The notes beneath the pieces were generated by a model. It saw nothing but the letters and a program-made list of their open reading frames with translations. It was not told the DNA's origin and searched no databases. DNA of 64,000 nucleotides from the NCBI RefSeq assembly GCF_003853705.1, contig NZ_QTQI01000011.1:124001-188000 (forward strand), given 5' to 3'. This DNA comes from Burkholderia sp. Bp8992. GTDB lineage: Bacteria > Pseudomonadota > Gammaproteobacteria > Burkholderiales > Burkholderiaceae. Of this stretch, positions 42,755-51,705 are shown piece by piece. A program made the position numbers and the translations under genes. Every line of letters begins with the position of its first letter. Positions within the stretch are counted from its first letter, which is position 1.

Positions 42755-43111
42755 ATGAAGGAAGACATCAAGAACATCGTCGCGCAAATCCTGTATCTGA
42801 GCGGTCCCGAACAGGTGGCCGACTCCGCGTCGCTGTTCCGCGAGCTGAACATGAGCTCGATCGACTACGTCGACCTGTGCTACGAGCTCAAGGACAAGGT
42901 GGACAACCGCATCAGCCTCGAAAACCTGTGGCCGTTCAACCGGATGCTGCTCGATCCGCAATACCACACTGGCACCGAGTGGACCGAGGCCGGCTGGCGG
43001 CAGGTGTGCGACGTGATGAGCTGGAACGGCCACGAGAAATGCAGCCTGCAGGATCTCTACGAGCACTTCTCGGTGAACTACATCGAGCGCCGTATCGCGC
43101 AGTTCAGCTGA
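42755..43111 (+). CDS. acyl carrier protein, long form
   Basis: A 118-residue carrier protein with the phosphopantetheine serine in ELNMSSIDYVDLCYELKDKV (the motif position of D-S-L is S-S-I, Ser35). The protein is longer than typical ACPs (75-90 residues). The extra part after helix II is tryptophan-rich (LENLWPFNRMLLDPQYHTGT, then EWTEAGWRQVCDVMSWNG). This could be a docking region for a partner enzyme. AAGGAGAG lies 8 bases before the ATG. No PPTase gene is in the window, so activation would depend on one elsewhere. Confidence 0.8.
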   Translation: MKEDIKNIVAQILYLSGPEQVADSASLFRELNMSSIDYVDLCYELKDKVDNRISLENLWPFNRMLLDPQYHTGTEWTEAGWRQVCDVMSWNGHEKCSLQDLYEHFSVNYIERRIAQFS

Positions 43112-43206
43112 CCCGGGCGTTCCGCCCGCGTCGCAGGAACGCCGCACCGCGCGGCGCGGCATCGCGCGCCCGCCCGAATTTCGACTCATGTGAATGGGGA
43201 CTTGCC

Positions 43207-44304
43207 ATGTCGTACATCACCGGCCTCGGCATCGCGACGGCCGCTTTTCCCGACATCGCGTCGCTGCTGGACGTCGACTTCGCCGCGCGCGCGCCGCTCG
43301 CGCCGGCCGAGAAGCCCGGCGACTACGTGCGCGCCAACCTGCCGTTTCCGCTCGTGCAGCGCATGGCGCGCGAGGATCGTTCGCTGCTGAACCCGGGTTC
43401 GCGTCTCGCGCTGCAGGTGGCCGCCGAGGCGTTCGACGCGGCATCGGTCGGCCGGCCCTACACGGACGAAGAGCGCGAGCGGTTCGCGGTATTCACGGGG
43501 GTCGAGGGCGAGGACGCGACGATGGCCGTGCTCGCGCCGCTGCACGCGCGTCACGGCCTCGACGGCTGCGGCTACTTCGGCGAGGTCAAGGCGGACCTGA
43601 ATCCGCTCGACATGCTGCGCCTGCTGACCACCAACGCGCTGTACCAGATATCGAAGCTGTTCGCGCTGCGCGGCGAAGGCTATCCGCTGCAGCGGATGTC
43701 GCTGACCAGCCTGTGCGCGCTCGAGGAAGCGCATCGGCAGATCGAGGGCGGCGCGATCGACCGGGCAGTCATCGCGGCCGTTGGCGACATGACGTCGGCC
43801 GACAACGTCGCGGCGTTCGAGAAGATGGGTCTGCTGCGCACGACGTCGCACCCGGTCGGCATCGTGCCCGCGTTCGGGGCCGTTGGCGCCGTCGTCGAAC
43901 GCACGCCGCGCGACGGGTGCGCGCCTTGCGCGCAGGTGCTCGACGTGCATTCGCTGTACAAGCCCGACACGTCCGTGTCGAGCGCTGACTGGTCGAGGCT
44001 GTTCGCCCGCTTTCCCGGCGAGGCCGCGCTCGGCGTGCCGCACGTCGTGCTGTACCAGAACGGCGAGCCGTCGCTCGGTAAGGCGGAGCGCAATGCCGTG
44101 CAGCATGCGTGGCCGAATGCCGTCGTGCACGCGTACAAGCCGCATGTCGGCTATACCGGCCGGGCGAACAACCTGATCGACCTGGTCCTCGCGATCGCGG
44201 ATCCGGCCATCCCGGTCGGCGCGCCCGTGCTGGTCAACGGCATTGGCGTGTCGTCGGGCCTCGGGGCGATCCTGGTACGCAAGCTGAGCGGGGTGGGGCG
44301 ATGA
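43207..44304 (+). CDS. chain-length-factor-like ketosynthase homologue
   Basis: A 365-residue thiolase-fold protein, shorter than a full KAS. The alignment to KAS places MSLTSLCALEEAHRQIEGG at the active-site cysteine (C170 present). The second catalytic histidine is replaced by tyrosine (Y316 in PHVGYTGRANNL, normally GHTxGA), and the HGTxT loop is degraded (VHSLYKPDTSV). It is therefore probably a chain-length factor partner of the next gene rather than a competent synthase, although the retained cysteine is unusual. It overlaps that gene by 4 bp. Confidence 0.7.
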   Translation: MSYITGLGIATAAFPDIASLLDVDFAARAPLAPAEKPGDYVRANLPFPLVQRMAREDRSLLNPGSRLALQVAAEAFDAASVGRPYTDEERERFAVFTGVEGEDATMAVLAPLHARHGLDGCGYFGEVKADLNPLDMLRLLTTNALYQISKLFALRGEGYPLQRMSLTSLCALEEAHRQIEGGAIDRAVIAAVGDMTSADNVAAFEKMGLLRTTSHPVGIVPAFGAVGAVVERTPRDGCAPCAQVLDVHSLYKPDTSVSSADWSRLFARFPGEAALGVPHVVLYQNGEPSLGKAERNAVQHAWPNAVVHAYKPHVGYTGRANNLIDLVLAIADPAIPVGAPVLVNGIGVSSGLGAILVRKLSGVGR

Positions 44305-45575
44305 AATCGCGATCGGACGCCATCGTCATCAGTGCATTCGGCGCCGTCACGCCGCTCGGCGGCAGCTACGACGAACTGCATGCCGCGCTGCGTGAAGGCC
44401 GCTCCGGCATCCGGAAGATCGAGAAATTCGATTGCTCGACCTATACGACCCAGCACGCGGGCGTTCCCGACGAAGGCAACGAGCGCGTGCGCTGGCCTTC
44501 GTCGCGACGGATCGCGACCGAACAGCTGTACGGCGATCTCGCCGCCGCGCGGCTGCTCGCGCAGGCGCCGTTCGTCGCGCGCGACTACGCGCCGGAGCGC
44601 GTCGGCTGCCTGGTTGGCGTCGACGTGCCGGCCACCGACGTGCAGAGCGCGCTCGAGCTCGTCGAGAAGGTCAACGGCGACAAATCGCGCGACGCGCTGA
44701 TCCGCGTGCTCGTGTCGCACATGCGCATGAGCGAGTTCGTGAGCGGCGACGCAACCTCCGTGTTCGGCGCGATTCATCGCCACATTCCGTTCAGCGGCTG
44801 CGCGCTCGCGCACGTGGGCCTGTGCTCCGCGTCGCTGCAGGCGATCGGCATGGGCATGCTCGCGCTGCGCCAAGGGCGGGTGGACGCCGCCATCGTCGGC
44901 GGCGTGTCGGGCAAGGTCAATCCGCTCAATCTCGCGCGGCTCGAATCGCTCGACGTGATCTCGACCGACCTGAATCTCGATCCCCGGCACCGGTCGCGGC
45001 CGTTCGACGTGCGTCGCTCGGGCTTCGTGCTCGCGGAAGGCGCGGTGCTGTTCCTGATCGAGCGCGAATCGGCGGTGCGCGCCCGGGGCGATACGCCGCT
45101 CGCGCGCGTGGCCGGCTACGGGGCAAGCCTGGCCGCCGAGCACATCGTCATCCCGCATCTGCAGTCGCTCGAGATGCGGCTCGCGATGCAGCGTGCACTC
45201 GACGATGCGGGCTGCGTGCCGGCCGATATCGACTACGTCAACGCGCACGGGACATCGACGGTGCTCAACGACAAGCACGAATCGGAGGCGATCCGCGCGA
45301 TCTTCCCGACGCGGCCCGGGATGCCCGTCACCGCCAACAAGTCGCAGCACGGCCACCTGATCGCGACGGCGGGCGCGATGGAAGTGCTGAACACGGCGAT
45401 CGGGCTGCGGGAGCGCTTCATTCCGGCGACCATCAACCTCGACGAGCAGGCGCAGGAGTGCCCCGTCAACGTGGTGCGCGCCCCGACACCGAGCGATGCA
45501 CGGCGCGTGCTCAAGAATTCGTTCGGCATGGGCGGCCTCGCGGCCTCCCTCGTGCTGGAAGGAGCGGCCGCATGA
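44301..45575 (+). CDS. 3-oxoacyl-ACP synthase (KAS II-type, catalytic partner)
   Basis: A 424-residue beta-ketoacyl synthase with a full triad: C175 in HVGLCSASLQAIG, H316 in VNAHGTSTVLND and H352 in ANKSQHGHLIATAGA. The N-terminal start MKSRSDAIVISAFGAVTPLG matches FabF-type proteins. It overlaps the previous, degenerate ketosynthase, so the pair probably forms a KS/CLF heterodimer that sets chain length. Elongation would use malonyl-ACP from primary metabolism, as there is no acyltransferase in the operon. Confidence 0.85.
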   Translation: MKSRSDAIVISAFGAVTPLGGSYDELHAALREGRSGIRKIEKFDCSTYTTQHAGVPDEGNERVRWPSSRRIATEQLYGDLAAARLLAQAPFVARDYAPERVGCLVGVDVPATDVQSALELVEKVNGDKSRDALIRVLVSHMRMSEFVSGDATSVFGAIHRHIPFSGCALAHVGLCSASLQAIGMGMLALRQGRVDAAIVGGVSGKVNPLNLARLESLDVISTDLNLDPRHRSRPFDVRRSGFVLAEGAVLFLIERESAVRARGDTPLARVAGYGASLAAEHIVIPHLQSLEMRLAMQRALDDAGCVPADIDYVNAHGTSTVLNDKHESEAIRAIFPTRPGMPVTANKSQHGHLIATAGAMEVLNTAIGLRERFIPATINLDEQAQECPVNVVRAPTPSDARRVLKNSFGMGGLAASLVLEGAAA

Positions 45576-47038
45576 AGTTCGCGTCGCTGCTTGCACGGGA
45601 CGCGAACTGGCAGATCGTGCTGCACGGGGCGCGCCTGACGGCGGAAGACCTGCGCGCGCGGCTCAGGGCTGCCCGGCGCGCGCTCGGTACGCTGGAGCCG
45701 CACCTGCGCGGGCGCGGTTGCCTGATCGCGGTCGGCTTCTCGGGGTTCGACTATTTCCTGTTCACGCTGCTCGCGTCGACGCTCGGCTGCCGGATCGTCC
45801 TGTGCGACCCGAAGATGCTGTCCGCCGCGCTGCGCCAGTACCGGCTCGATGCGCTCGCGGTCGTCGCGACGCGGTCGATCGCGTGCGACGGGCCGCCGGT
45901 CGTCGTGCTCGACCCGGCCATGGCCGATGCCGAAGCGTCCGGGCCCGATACGTTCGCGTGGGCCGACCCCGGCGCGCCGCGCGCGCAGATCGTCTTCATG
46001 ACGTCGGGCACGACGAGCGCGCCGAAGCTCGTCGTCTACGACGAAGCGCAGCTCGTCGAGAATGCGCTGGCGGTCGGCCGCTATCTGGGCGTGCAGCCCG
46101 GCGACGGCGTGCTGTGCATGTTCCCCACGCACTACATGTACGGCTTCTCGACGATGATGAACGGCCTGCTGGCCGGCGCGACCGTCTGGCTCGAACGGGC
46201 GTCGCTGACCGCGCACGAGGTACTCGGCTACCTGGGCAGCGGCCGGATCCGCTTCGTGCCGCTGATCCGCAGCATTGCCGAGCGCGTGTGCGACCTGGCC
46301 GAGGCGACGCCGGGCATGCGGTTCGACGGAATCGTCGTGCTCAATGCATCCGACCGCATCTACGCGGCGCAGGTGCGCCGCCTGCTCGCGCTCGGCGCCT
46401 GCGTGTGGAACAACTTCGGCCAGACCGAATCGGGGCCGCGAATCTTCGCGCTGCCGCTCACGCCGGACGACCTGCCGCACGTCGATTCGTACTGCTTCGA
46501 AGGCGTCCTCGCGCCGGGCCGCCCGATCGATCCGCGCATCGAGCTGTCGATCGTCGACGCGCAGGGCCGGCCGTGCGCGCCCGGCGAGCCCGGCCATCTG
46601 CTTTACCGCACGCCGTATGCGATGCACGGCTATCTGCTGCCCGACGGCAGCCTGCGGCGGTTCACGACGCTGGAATCCGGCGACCTGGTGTTCCGCCGCG
46701 ACGACGGCGTGGTGTTCTGGGTCGGCCGCCGGGACGAGACGGTCAAGTGCAACGGCCGGCTCATCAACGTCAGCCTGCTGCACCAGCATTTCGATGCGTA
46801 CGACGACATCGCGAAGAGCTATTTTCTCGCCGATCCGCAGACCGGCGCGCTGACGGTGTTCGTCGTGCCCGGCCTGACGCCGGCCGGCGCGGACGTGGAT
46901 TTCAAGGCACGCATCCTGAGCCGCTACCGGGCCGCGTTCCCGCTGTATCCGCGCATCGCCGACGTGCTGTTCGTCGATGACCTTCCGATCACGAGCACCG
47001 GCAAGATCTCATTGCGGCTCCTGCGCGAAAGCGCGTGA
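45572..47038 (+). CDS. acyl-activating AMP-dependent ligase
   Basis: A 488-residue adenylate-forming enzyme. The P-loop is VFMTSGTTSAPKLVVYDE (A3 motif), with FGQTESGPRIF and the aspartate motif SGDLVFRRDDGVVFWVGRRD. The C-terminal catalytic lysine motif is DDLPITSTGKISLRLL. The N terminus is compact compared with long-chain acyl-CoA synthetases. The start overlaps the ketosynthase stop. It probably activates a carboxylic acid, either the starter or the finished chain, as adenylate and loads it onto the carrier protein or CoA. Confidence 0.85.
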   Translation: MKFASLLARDANWQIVLHGARLTAEDLRARLRAARRALGTLEPHLRGRGCLIAVGFSGFDYFLFTLLASTLGCRIVLCDPKMLSAALRQYRLDALAVVATRSIACDGPPVVVLDPAMADAEASGPDTFAWADPGAPRAQIVFMTSGTTSAPKLVVYDEAQLVENALAVGRYLGVQPGDGVLCMFPTHYMYGFSTMMNGLLAGATVWLERASLTAHEVLGYLGSGRIRFVPLIRSIAERVCDLAEATPGMRFDGIVVLNASDRIYAAQVRRLLALGACVWNNFGQTESGPRIFALPLTPDDLPHVDSYCFEGVLAPGRPIDPRIELSIVDAQGRPCAPGEPGHLLYRTPYAMHGYLLPDGSLRRFTTLESGDLVFRRDDGVVFWVGRRDETVKCNGRLINVSLLHQHFDAYDDIAKSYFLADPQTGALTVFVVPGLTPAGADVDFKARILSRYRAAFPLYPRIADVLFVDDLPITSTGKISLRLLRESA

Positions 47039-47063
47039 CCGCGGCCTGAACCAGGAGCCCACG

Positions 47064-48299
47064 ATGTCCGAGCGCACGACCCGCTTCGATTCCTCCGCCG
47101 TGAGCGAAGCGCTTTCGTACGATGCCCGCTATGCGCGTTTGCTGCCGGCGGGCGTGGCCAGCTACGCGGCTTTCCGCTCGCAGGTCACGATCGAGACGGC
47201 CGACGACCTGAAGCGGCGCGTGCTGGACCGCCTCGATCACGACGGTCTCGCCGGCGCGACGTTCTACACCACGTCGGGCACGAGCGGCGAGGTCAAGCTG
47301 CTGCTCAACGCACCGGCGCGCAAGCGGCCCGACACGTCCTACGGCCGGGCGCTCGCGAACGCGCTGGCGGGCACGGCGATCGCGCCGACCGACCGGGTGG
47401 CGAACCTGTTTACCGCTGGCGGCTTTTCCACGCTGTACGACGGCGTGAACCGGCTGCTGGAAGCGATCGGCGCGAACGTACTCCCGATCGGGCGGCTGGA
47501 CGCATACGGTGCCGATTTGCCCGCGATGCTGAACCTGATCGGCCGCGCCCGCCCCAACGTCCTGGTCGGCACGCCGACGAGCGTGCTGCAATGCCTGCGG
47601 CTGCTCGACGCGTACGGCGTCGATCTCGACGTGACGAAGATCCTCTACACCGGCGAGGCGTTCACGGAGCGCAAGCGCGCGATCGTGCAGCGGCGCTGGC
47701 GCGATGCCGCATTCTTCGGGCTGTACGGCGCGACCGAAACGGGCTTTCTCGGCTATCACACGCCGCGCTGCGCGGAAGGGCATTACCACGTGCTTGACGA
47801 CTGGTTCTTTCTCGAAGAGGAGGACGGGCAACTCCTCGTGACGAGCCGCGCGAACCCGGGCCTCGCGATGCTGCGCTATCGGATCGGCGATCGCGTGCGC
47901 GTCGGGCCGTCGGTGCGCTGCACGTGCGGCGAGGGCGGCTCGGTCGTCGTGCTGCAGGGCCGGACCGATCAGCGCTTCAAGTTCGCGGGCAACCTGGTCA
48001 GCACCGAGCTGCTGGCGCAACGGCTGGCGGCGTGCGCCGGCCGTCCGCTCGATTGCCAGTTTCGCTTGGCCGTCGACACGCACGGGCGCGACTGCCTGAC
48101 GGTCGCGCTGGATCTGGGCGGCGACGAGCTCGCGCCGCTCGCGTCGCGGCTCGCGGGCGCGCTGCTCGAGATCGAGGACGTGCGCGAATGCATCGACAAG
48201 GGCGAGGGCCGCCTCGACGTGCTCGGTCGCGACGCCTTGCGCTTCTCCGCGCGCCAGAAGCTGCCGCGCCTGATCGACGAGAGGCATGCCCATGTCTGA
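47064..48299 (+). CDS. phenylacetate-CoA ligase-like adenylating enzyme
   Basis: A 411-residue protein of the PaaK-like branch of adenylate-forming enzymes: TFYTTSGTSGEVKLLLN (P-loop), YGATETGFLGYH and the RIGDRVRVG segment. The C-terminal part is short, with RTDQRFKFAGNLVSTELLAQ. Its cysteine cluster CTCGEGGSV is unusual. Because the operon already has one ligase, the two may act on different substrates, such as a starter acid and an amino or hydroxy acid. A good AGGAGCC site lies upstream of the ATG at 47064. Confidence 0.8.
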   Translation: MSERTTRFDSSAVSEALSYDARYARLLPAGVASYAAFRSQVTIETADDLKRRVLDRLDHDGLAGATFYTTSGTSGEVKLLLNAPARKRPDTSYGRALANALAGTAIAPTDRVANLFTAGGFSTLYDGVNRLLEAIGANVLPIGRLDAYGADLPAMLNLIGRARPNVLVGTPTSVLQCLRLLDAYGVDLDVTKILYTGEAFTERKRAIVQRRWRDAAFFGLYGATETGFLGYHTPRCAEGHYHVLDDWFFLEEEDGQLLVTSRANPGLAMLRYRIGDRVRVGPSVRCTCGEGGSVVVLQGRTDQRFKFAGNLVSTELLAQRLAACAGRPLDCQFRLAVDTHGRDCLTVALDLGGDELAPLASRLAGALLEIEDVRECIDKGEGRLDVLGRDALRFSARQKLPRLIDERHAHV

Positions 48300-49755
48300 C
48301 GATCGCGCTACCGTCGCGTCTGCCGCGTCTGCCGCGTCTGCCGCGACCTCGACGTCCGCCGCGTTGGCTTCGACGCGCGCGTCGCGGGCCGACCGCATGC
48401 GGCAGTTCGCGGCCGAAGTGCGTGCGACCTGGCTGATGCTCTATCCGATGGTGCTGTCGTCGATCTTCGGCTACTGCATGACGCTGTTCGACTATCGCTG
48501 GATTCGCGACCTGCCGGCGGAGGACATGGCGCTGCTCGCGCTCGTCAACGGCAGCGTGGCGACGTTCCTGTTCCTGCTCGGCAAGAGTTTCGAGGAGTCG
48601 TTCGTCGCGGTGTTCGCCAAGGCGCCGCGCGAGGACCAGGGCCGGCTGTTCGTGCAGAGCCTGGTGTTCGCGGGCGCGATCGGCGCGCTGGTCGTGCTGG
48701 CGCTGATCGGCACGCGGGTGCCGCTGATGACGTTCATTTCCGGCGGCCATTTTCACGGCGAACGCATGTTCAGCTACTACGCGCTCGTGATCGGCAGCTT
48801 TCCGCTCACGCTGCTCAGCACCGCGCTTTCCGCGGCGATGCGCACGTACGGCGACACCAAGTCGCCCGCCCGCATCAGCATCGCATGCGGCGTGGTCAAC
48901 AACATCCTCGATCCGCTGCTCGTGTTCGGGCTGTTCGGCCAGCATCCGTCGCTGCAGCTGTTCGGCCTCGCGCTGACCTCGTGGATCACCAAGAGCCTGT
49001 ATCTTGGCTGGTGTGTCCGCTGCATCCGCCCGCGGCTGCGCCGCGAGCAGGTCGTGCTGCCGCGCCCCGGCGTGGAATGGCCGACGCAGCGCCGGCTGCT
49101 GCACATCTTCCTGCCCTCGGCCGCACTCGAGGCGCTGACCTTTCTCGCGAATACCGCCGTCTATTCGCTGATCGCCCGCTACGGCGTGCGCGCGATCGGT
49201 GGTTACGGCATCGGCTTCGAGCTGATGACGATCGGATTCATCCTCATCAAGGGCCTGAGCATGGTGTTCATGATCCGGATCGGCCATCTCGTGCGCAGCC
49301 GCGCGCCGTCCCGTGCGGCCCTGCAGTCGGTGATGCTGCTGGGCGTGCTGTTCACCGCGGCGATCAGCATCGCGTTCTTCCTGCTGCGCTCGCTCGCGCT
49401 GCGTTTTCTCGCGTCCGACGTCGGCGTGATCGCGGTTGCGACCGCGCTGCTCGACTACGTGCCGCTGTTCATTTTCAGCTATCTGCTGACGAACCTCGTG
49501 ACGGGCTGCTTCCAGATTCTCGAACGCCCGGCGCGCGCGATGGCGCTCGGGCTGTTCTTTTCATGGATCGTCACCCCGGGTGCGATCTACTTCGGCGTCA
49601 CGCACCATCTCGCGCTCACCCAGCTGTTCGCGCTGCTCGCGGGTGTGAGTGTCGTGCGCCAGGCCGTGTACCTGACGATTTTCCTGCGGCTCATGCGCAG
49701 GCTCGGCGCCGCGCCGGCCGCAGCTCCGGCCGGCGCGCGCCCCGCAGCCGGATGA
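48292..49755 (+). CDS. MATE-family exporter
   Basis: A 487-residue inner-membrane transporter with about twelve hydrophobic helices in two similar halves. The N-terminal half contains LMLYPMVLSSIFGYCMTLFD and LGKSFEESFVAVFAK; the middle has TYGDTKSPARISIACGVVNN, a typical MATE motif. The C-terminal half contains RYGVRAIGGYGIGFELMTIG. The ATG at 48292 has AGAGG 7 bases upstream; an ATG at 48286 lies too close. The start overlaps the preceding ligase gene. It is a likely export pump for the operon's product across the inner membrane. Confidence 0.85.
   Translation: MSDDRATVASAASAASAATSTSAALASTRASRADRMRQFAAEVRATWLMLYPMVLSSIFGYCMTLFDYRWIRDLPAEDMALLALVNGSVATFLFLLGKSFEESFVAVFAKAPREDQGRLFVQSLVFAGAIGALVVLALIGTRVPLMTFISGGHFHGERMFSYYALVIGSFPLTLLSTALSAAMRTYGDTKSPARISIACGVVNNILDPLLVFGLFGQHPSLQLFGLALTSWITKSLYLGWCVRCIRPRLRREQVVLPRPGVEWPTQRRLLHIFLPSAALEALTFLANTAVYSLIARYGVRAIGGYGIGFELMTIGFILIKGLSMVFMIRIGHLVRSRAPSRAALQSVMLLGVLFTAAISIAFFLLRSLALRFLASDVGVIAVATALLDYVPLFIFSYLLTNLVTGCFQILERPARAMALGLFFSWIVTPGAIYFGVTHHLALTQLFALLAGVSVVRQAVYLTIFLRLMRRLGAAPAAAPAGARPAAG
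48316..48342 (+). repeat. three tandem copies of a 9-bp unit in the MATE gene
   Basis: GCGTCTGCC is repeated three times in frame, encoding Ala-Ser-Ala repeats in the disordered N terminus of the MATE protein. Changes in copy number would not shift the frame, so phase variation is not expected. Confidence 0.6.
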
Positions 49756-49799
49756 TTCCACGACCGTTGTACCCCTAGACCTCACGACTGGAGACCTGC

Positions 49800-50471
49800 A
49801 TGCGTACCAACACCCCCGCCGAAGTCAACGCCGACACCTACGATCACTATGTCGACACGTTCACGCTCGAATGGAACCGCAATCTGGTGCAGCGCGTCGA
49901 GCACGAGCTCGCGCAGCGGCGCATCGCGTCGGGCAGCTTGCTCGATGTCGGCACCGGTACCGCGCGTACGCTGATAGAGCTGGCCCGCGTCCCGTCGCTC
50001 GCGCCGCTGGGCTTCGTCGGCGTCGACTACTACGACGACATGGTGCAGCGCGCCGAACAGAACGTGCGCGCGGAAGGGCTGGAAGGACGGATCGCGATCC
50101 GCGCCGGCGATGTCCACGCGCTGCCGTTCGACGACGGCACGTTCGTCGCGGTGATCGGTCGTTCGGTCGTGCATCACTGGGCCGACCCGGTCGGCGCGTA
50201 CCGTGAGATCTTCCGCACGCTGGCGCCCGGCGGTTTCGCGCTGATTCACGAACCCTGCAGCGATCCGGCGCCGGAGGCGCTCGCGTTCTTCAACGAGCGG
50301 CGCGCGGCCGCGGGCGTTCATCCGGTTCATCTCGACGGCAAGTTCACGGTCGCGGAATCGGTCGGGCACCTGCATGAAGCCGGTATCGGCGAGCACGCCA
50401 GCGTATCGAAGGGGGCGGGGATGCTCGCGATCGGCTTCGAGGTGCTGATCGCGAAACCGGCAAAGCAGTAA
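49800..50471 (+). CDS. SAM-dependent class I methyltransferase
   Basis: A 223-residue methyltransferase. The SAM-binding loop is LLDVGTGTARTLIELARVP, with the acidic VGVDYYDDMVQRAEQNV and the third motif DVHALPFDDGTFVAVIGRSV. It belongs to the small Methyltransf_11 class without extra domains. The ATG is preceded by GGAG at 49790. Placed between the exporter and the citrate-synthase-like gene, it would methylate the product or a precursor. Confidence 0.85.
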   Translation: MRTNTPAEVNADTYDHYVDTFTLEWNRNLVQRVEHELAQRRIASGSLLDVGTGTARTLIELARVPSLAPLGFVGVDYYDDMVQRAEQNVRAEGLEGRIAIRAGDVHALPFDDGTFVAVIGRSVVHHWADPVGAYREIFRTLAPGGFALIHEPCSDPAPEALAFFNERRAAAGVHPVHLDGKFTVAESVGHLHEAGIGEHASVSKGAGMLAIGFEVLIAKPAKQ

Positions 50472-50485
50472 GCGGAGCATTGCCG

Positions 50486-51658
50486 ATGCGAACCGATCAC
50501 GACCTGCCGGCGCCGGACGCCGCCCGTCCGCGCGCCGCACGCGACGAAGGCGAGATCGATGCGGTGTCGATCTCGCCCGACCGGCTGTCGGTACGCGGCG
50601 TCGATCTGCTGCAGCTGATCGAATCCGTCGATTTCACTGCCGCGATCCTGCACGTGCTCACGGGCCGGATGCCGGACGCGGGCGACGTGCGCGCCCTCGA
50701 CCGCGCACTGGCGGCGCGGCTGGCCGACGACGGGCCGACCGACGACGGCCTGCTCGCCGCGCAATTGGCCCGCCGTCAGCGCCGGCCCGAGGTGTTCCTG
50801 GTCTCGGCGATCGCGGCCGGGCTGGCCGCCGGGCCGCAGGCGCGGCCGGTTGCGTGGCCCGACGCGTTGTCGGGCATCGGGCAGGACGACGACGTGGCGA
50901 CGGGCCTGGGCATCGTCGCCGTATTGCCGCGCCTGCTGGCGGCGTGGCGCGCGGTGGACGACGAGGCGCCGGTTCGGCCTCGGCCGACGGACGCCGCGCG
51001 CGGTTTCAGCGCATCGGTGCTGGACTGCCTGTGCGGCGGAGAATCGCGCGACGCACAGGCCCGACTGTTCGACGTGCTGCTGGTGGCGCTGCATGGCGGC
51101 TTCGGTCTCGTCGCGCCGACCATCGCACTGCCGCGCTTCTCGGCGAGCACCTACGCGAGCATCGACCTGAACCTGATCGCGGGCATGACGGGCAGCGGTT
51201 CCGCGCACGTGGGCGCGTGCAGCGACGCGACGCGGTTTTTCGCGAGCCTCGTCGGCCGGCCTTCCGCGGAGATTCGCGATCGCGTCGCGCAGCGCGTGCA
51301 GGTGGGCGACCGGATTCCCGGCTTCGGTCATCCGCTGCTCGAGTGCGATCCGCGGCCGGCCGCGCTCGAGCGCCACGCGGTGCGGCTGGGAGTCGACGGC
51401 GCGGCGTTCGATGCGTACCGGGCCGTATGCGGCGCGATGCAGGACCTGCGCGGACTGCCGCCGAACATCGACTCGGCCGCCGCGGCGATCCTGCTCGAAC
51501 TGGGCGTGCCCGCCGTGCTGGCCACGCCGGTGTTCCTGTTTGCGCGGATGCCGACGATGCTCGCGCACGCGTTGCAGAAGCGGGCGCATCCGCCGTTCGG
51601 CCAGACCCGGCCGGTCGCGCGCGAACGCCTTGCCGCGCTGCCGAAGGCCTGGATCTGA
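50486..51658 (+). CDS. citrate-synthase-like enzyme
   Basis: A 390-residue protein of the citrate/2-methylcitrate synthase fold. The family pattern is seen in FSASVLDCLCGGESRDAQAR, in GSGSAHVGACSDATRFFASL and in the catalytic loop GDRIPGFGHPLLECDPRPAA. The late segment GLPPNIDSAAAAILLELGVP corresponds to the active-site aspartate region (D in N-I-D). The N-terminal part differs from housekeeping enzymes. In this operon it could condense an activated chain or acyl-CoA with a 2-oxo acid to give an alkylcitrate-type group. The start at 50486 has GGAG 10 bases upstream. Confidence 0.75.
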   Translation: MRTDHDLPAPDAARPRAARDEGEIDAVSISPDRLSVRGVDLLQLIESVDFTAAILHVLTGRMPDAGDVRALDRALAARLADDGPTDDGLLAAQLARRQRRPEVFLVSAIAAGLAAGPQARPVAWPDALSGIGQDDDVATGLGIVAVLPRLLAAWRAVDDEAPVRPRPTDAARGFSASVLDCLCGGESRDAQARLFDVLLVALHGGFGLVAPTIALPRFSASTYASIDLNLIAGMTGSGSAHVGACSDATRFFASLVGRPSAEIRDRVAQRVQVGDRIPGFGHPLLECDPRPAALERHAVRLGVDGAAFDAYRAVCGAMQDLRGLPPNIDSAAAAILLELGVPAVLATPVFLFARMPTMLAHALQKRAHPPFGQTRPVARERLAALPKAWI

Positions 51659-51705
51659 CGCCGGCTCGCCGGCGCCCCTCAACCCGAGATTGGATCGACA
51701 CCGAC

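Noticed and set aside
48316-48342. Phase-variable repeat in the MATE gene
   Set aside because: The unit is 9 bp, a multiple of three, and there are only three copies, so slippage would not switch the gene.
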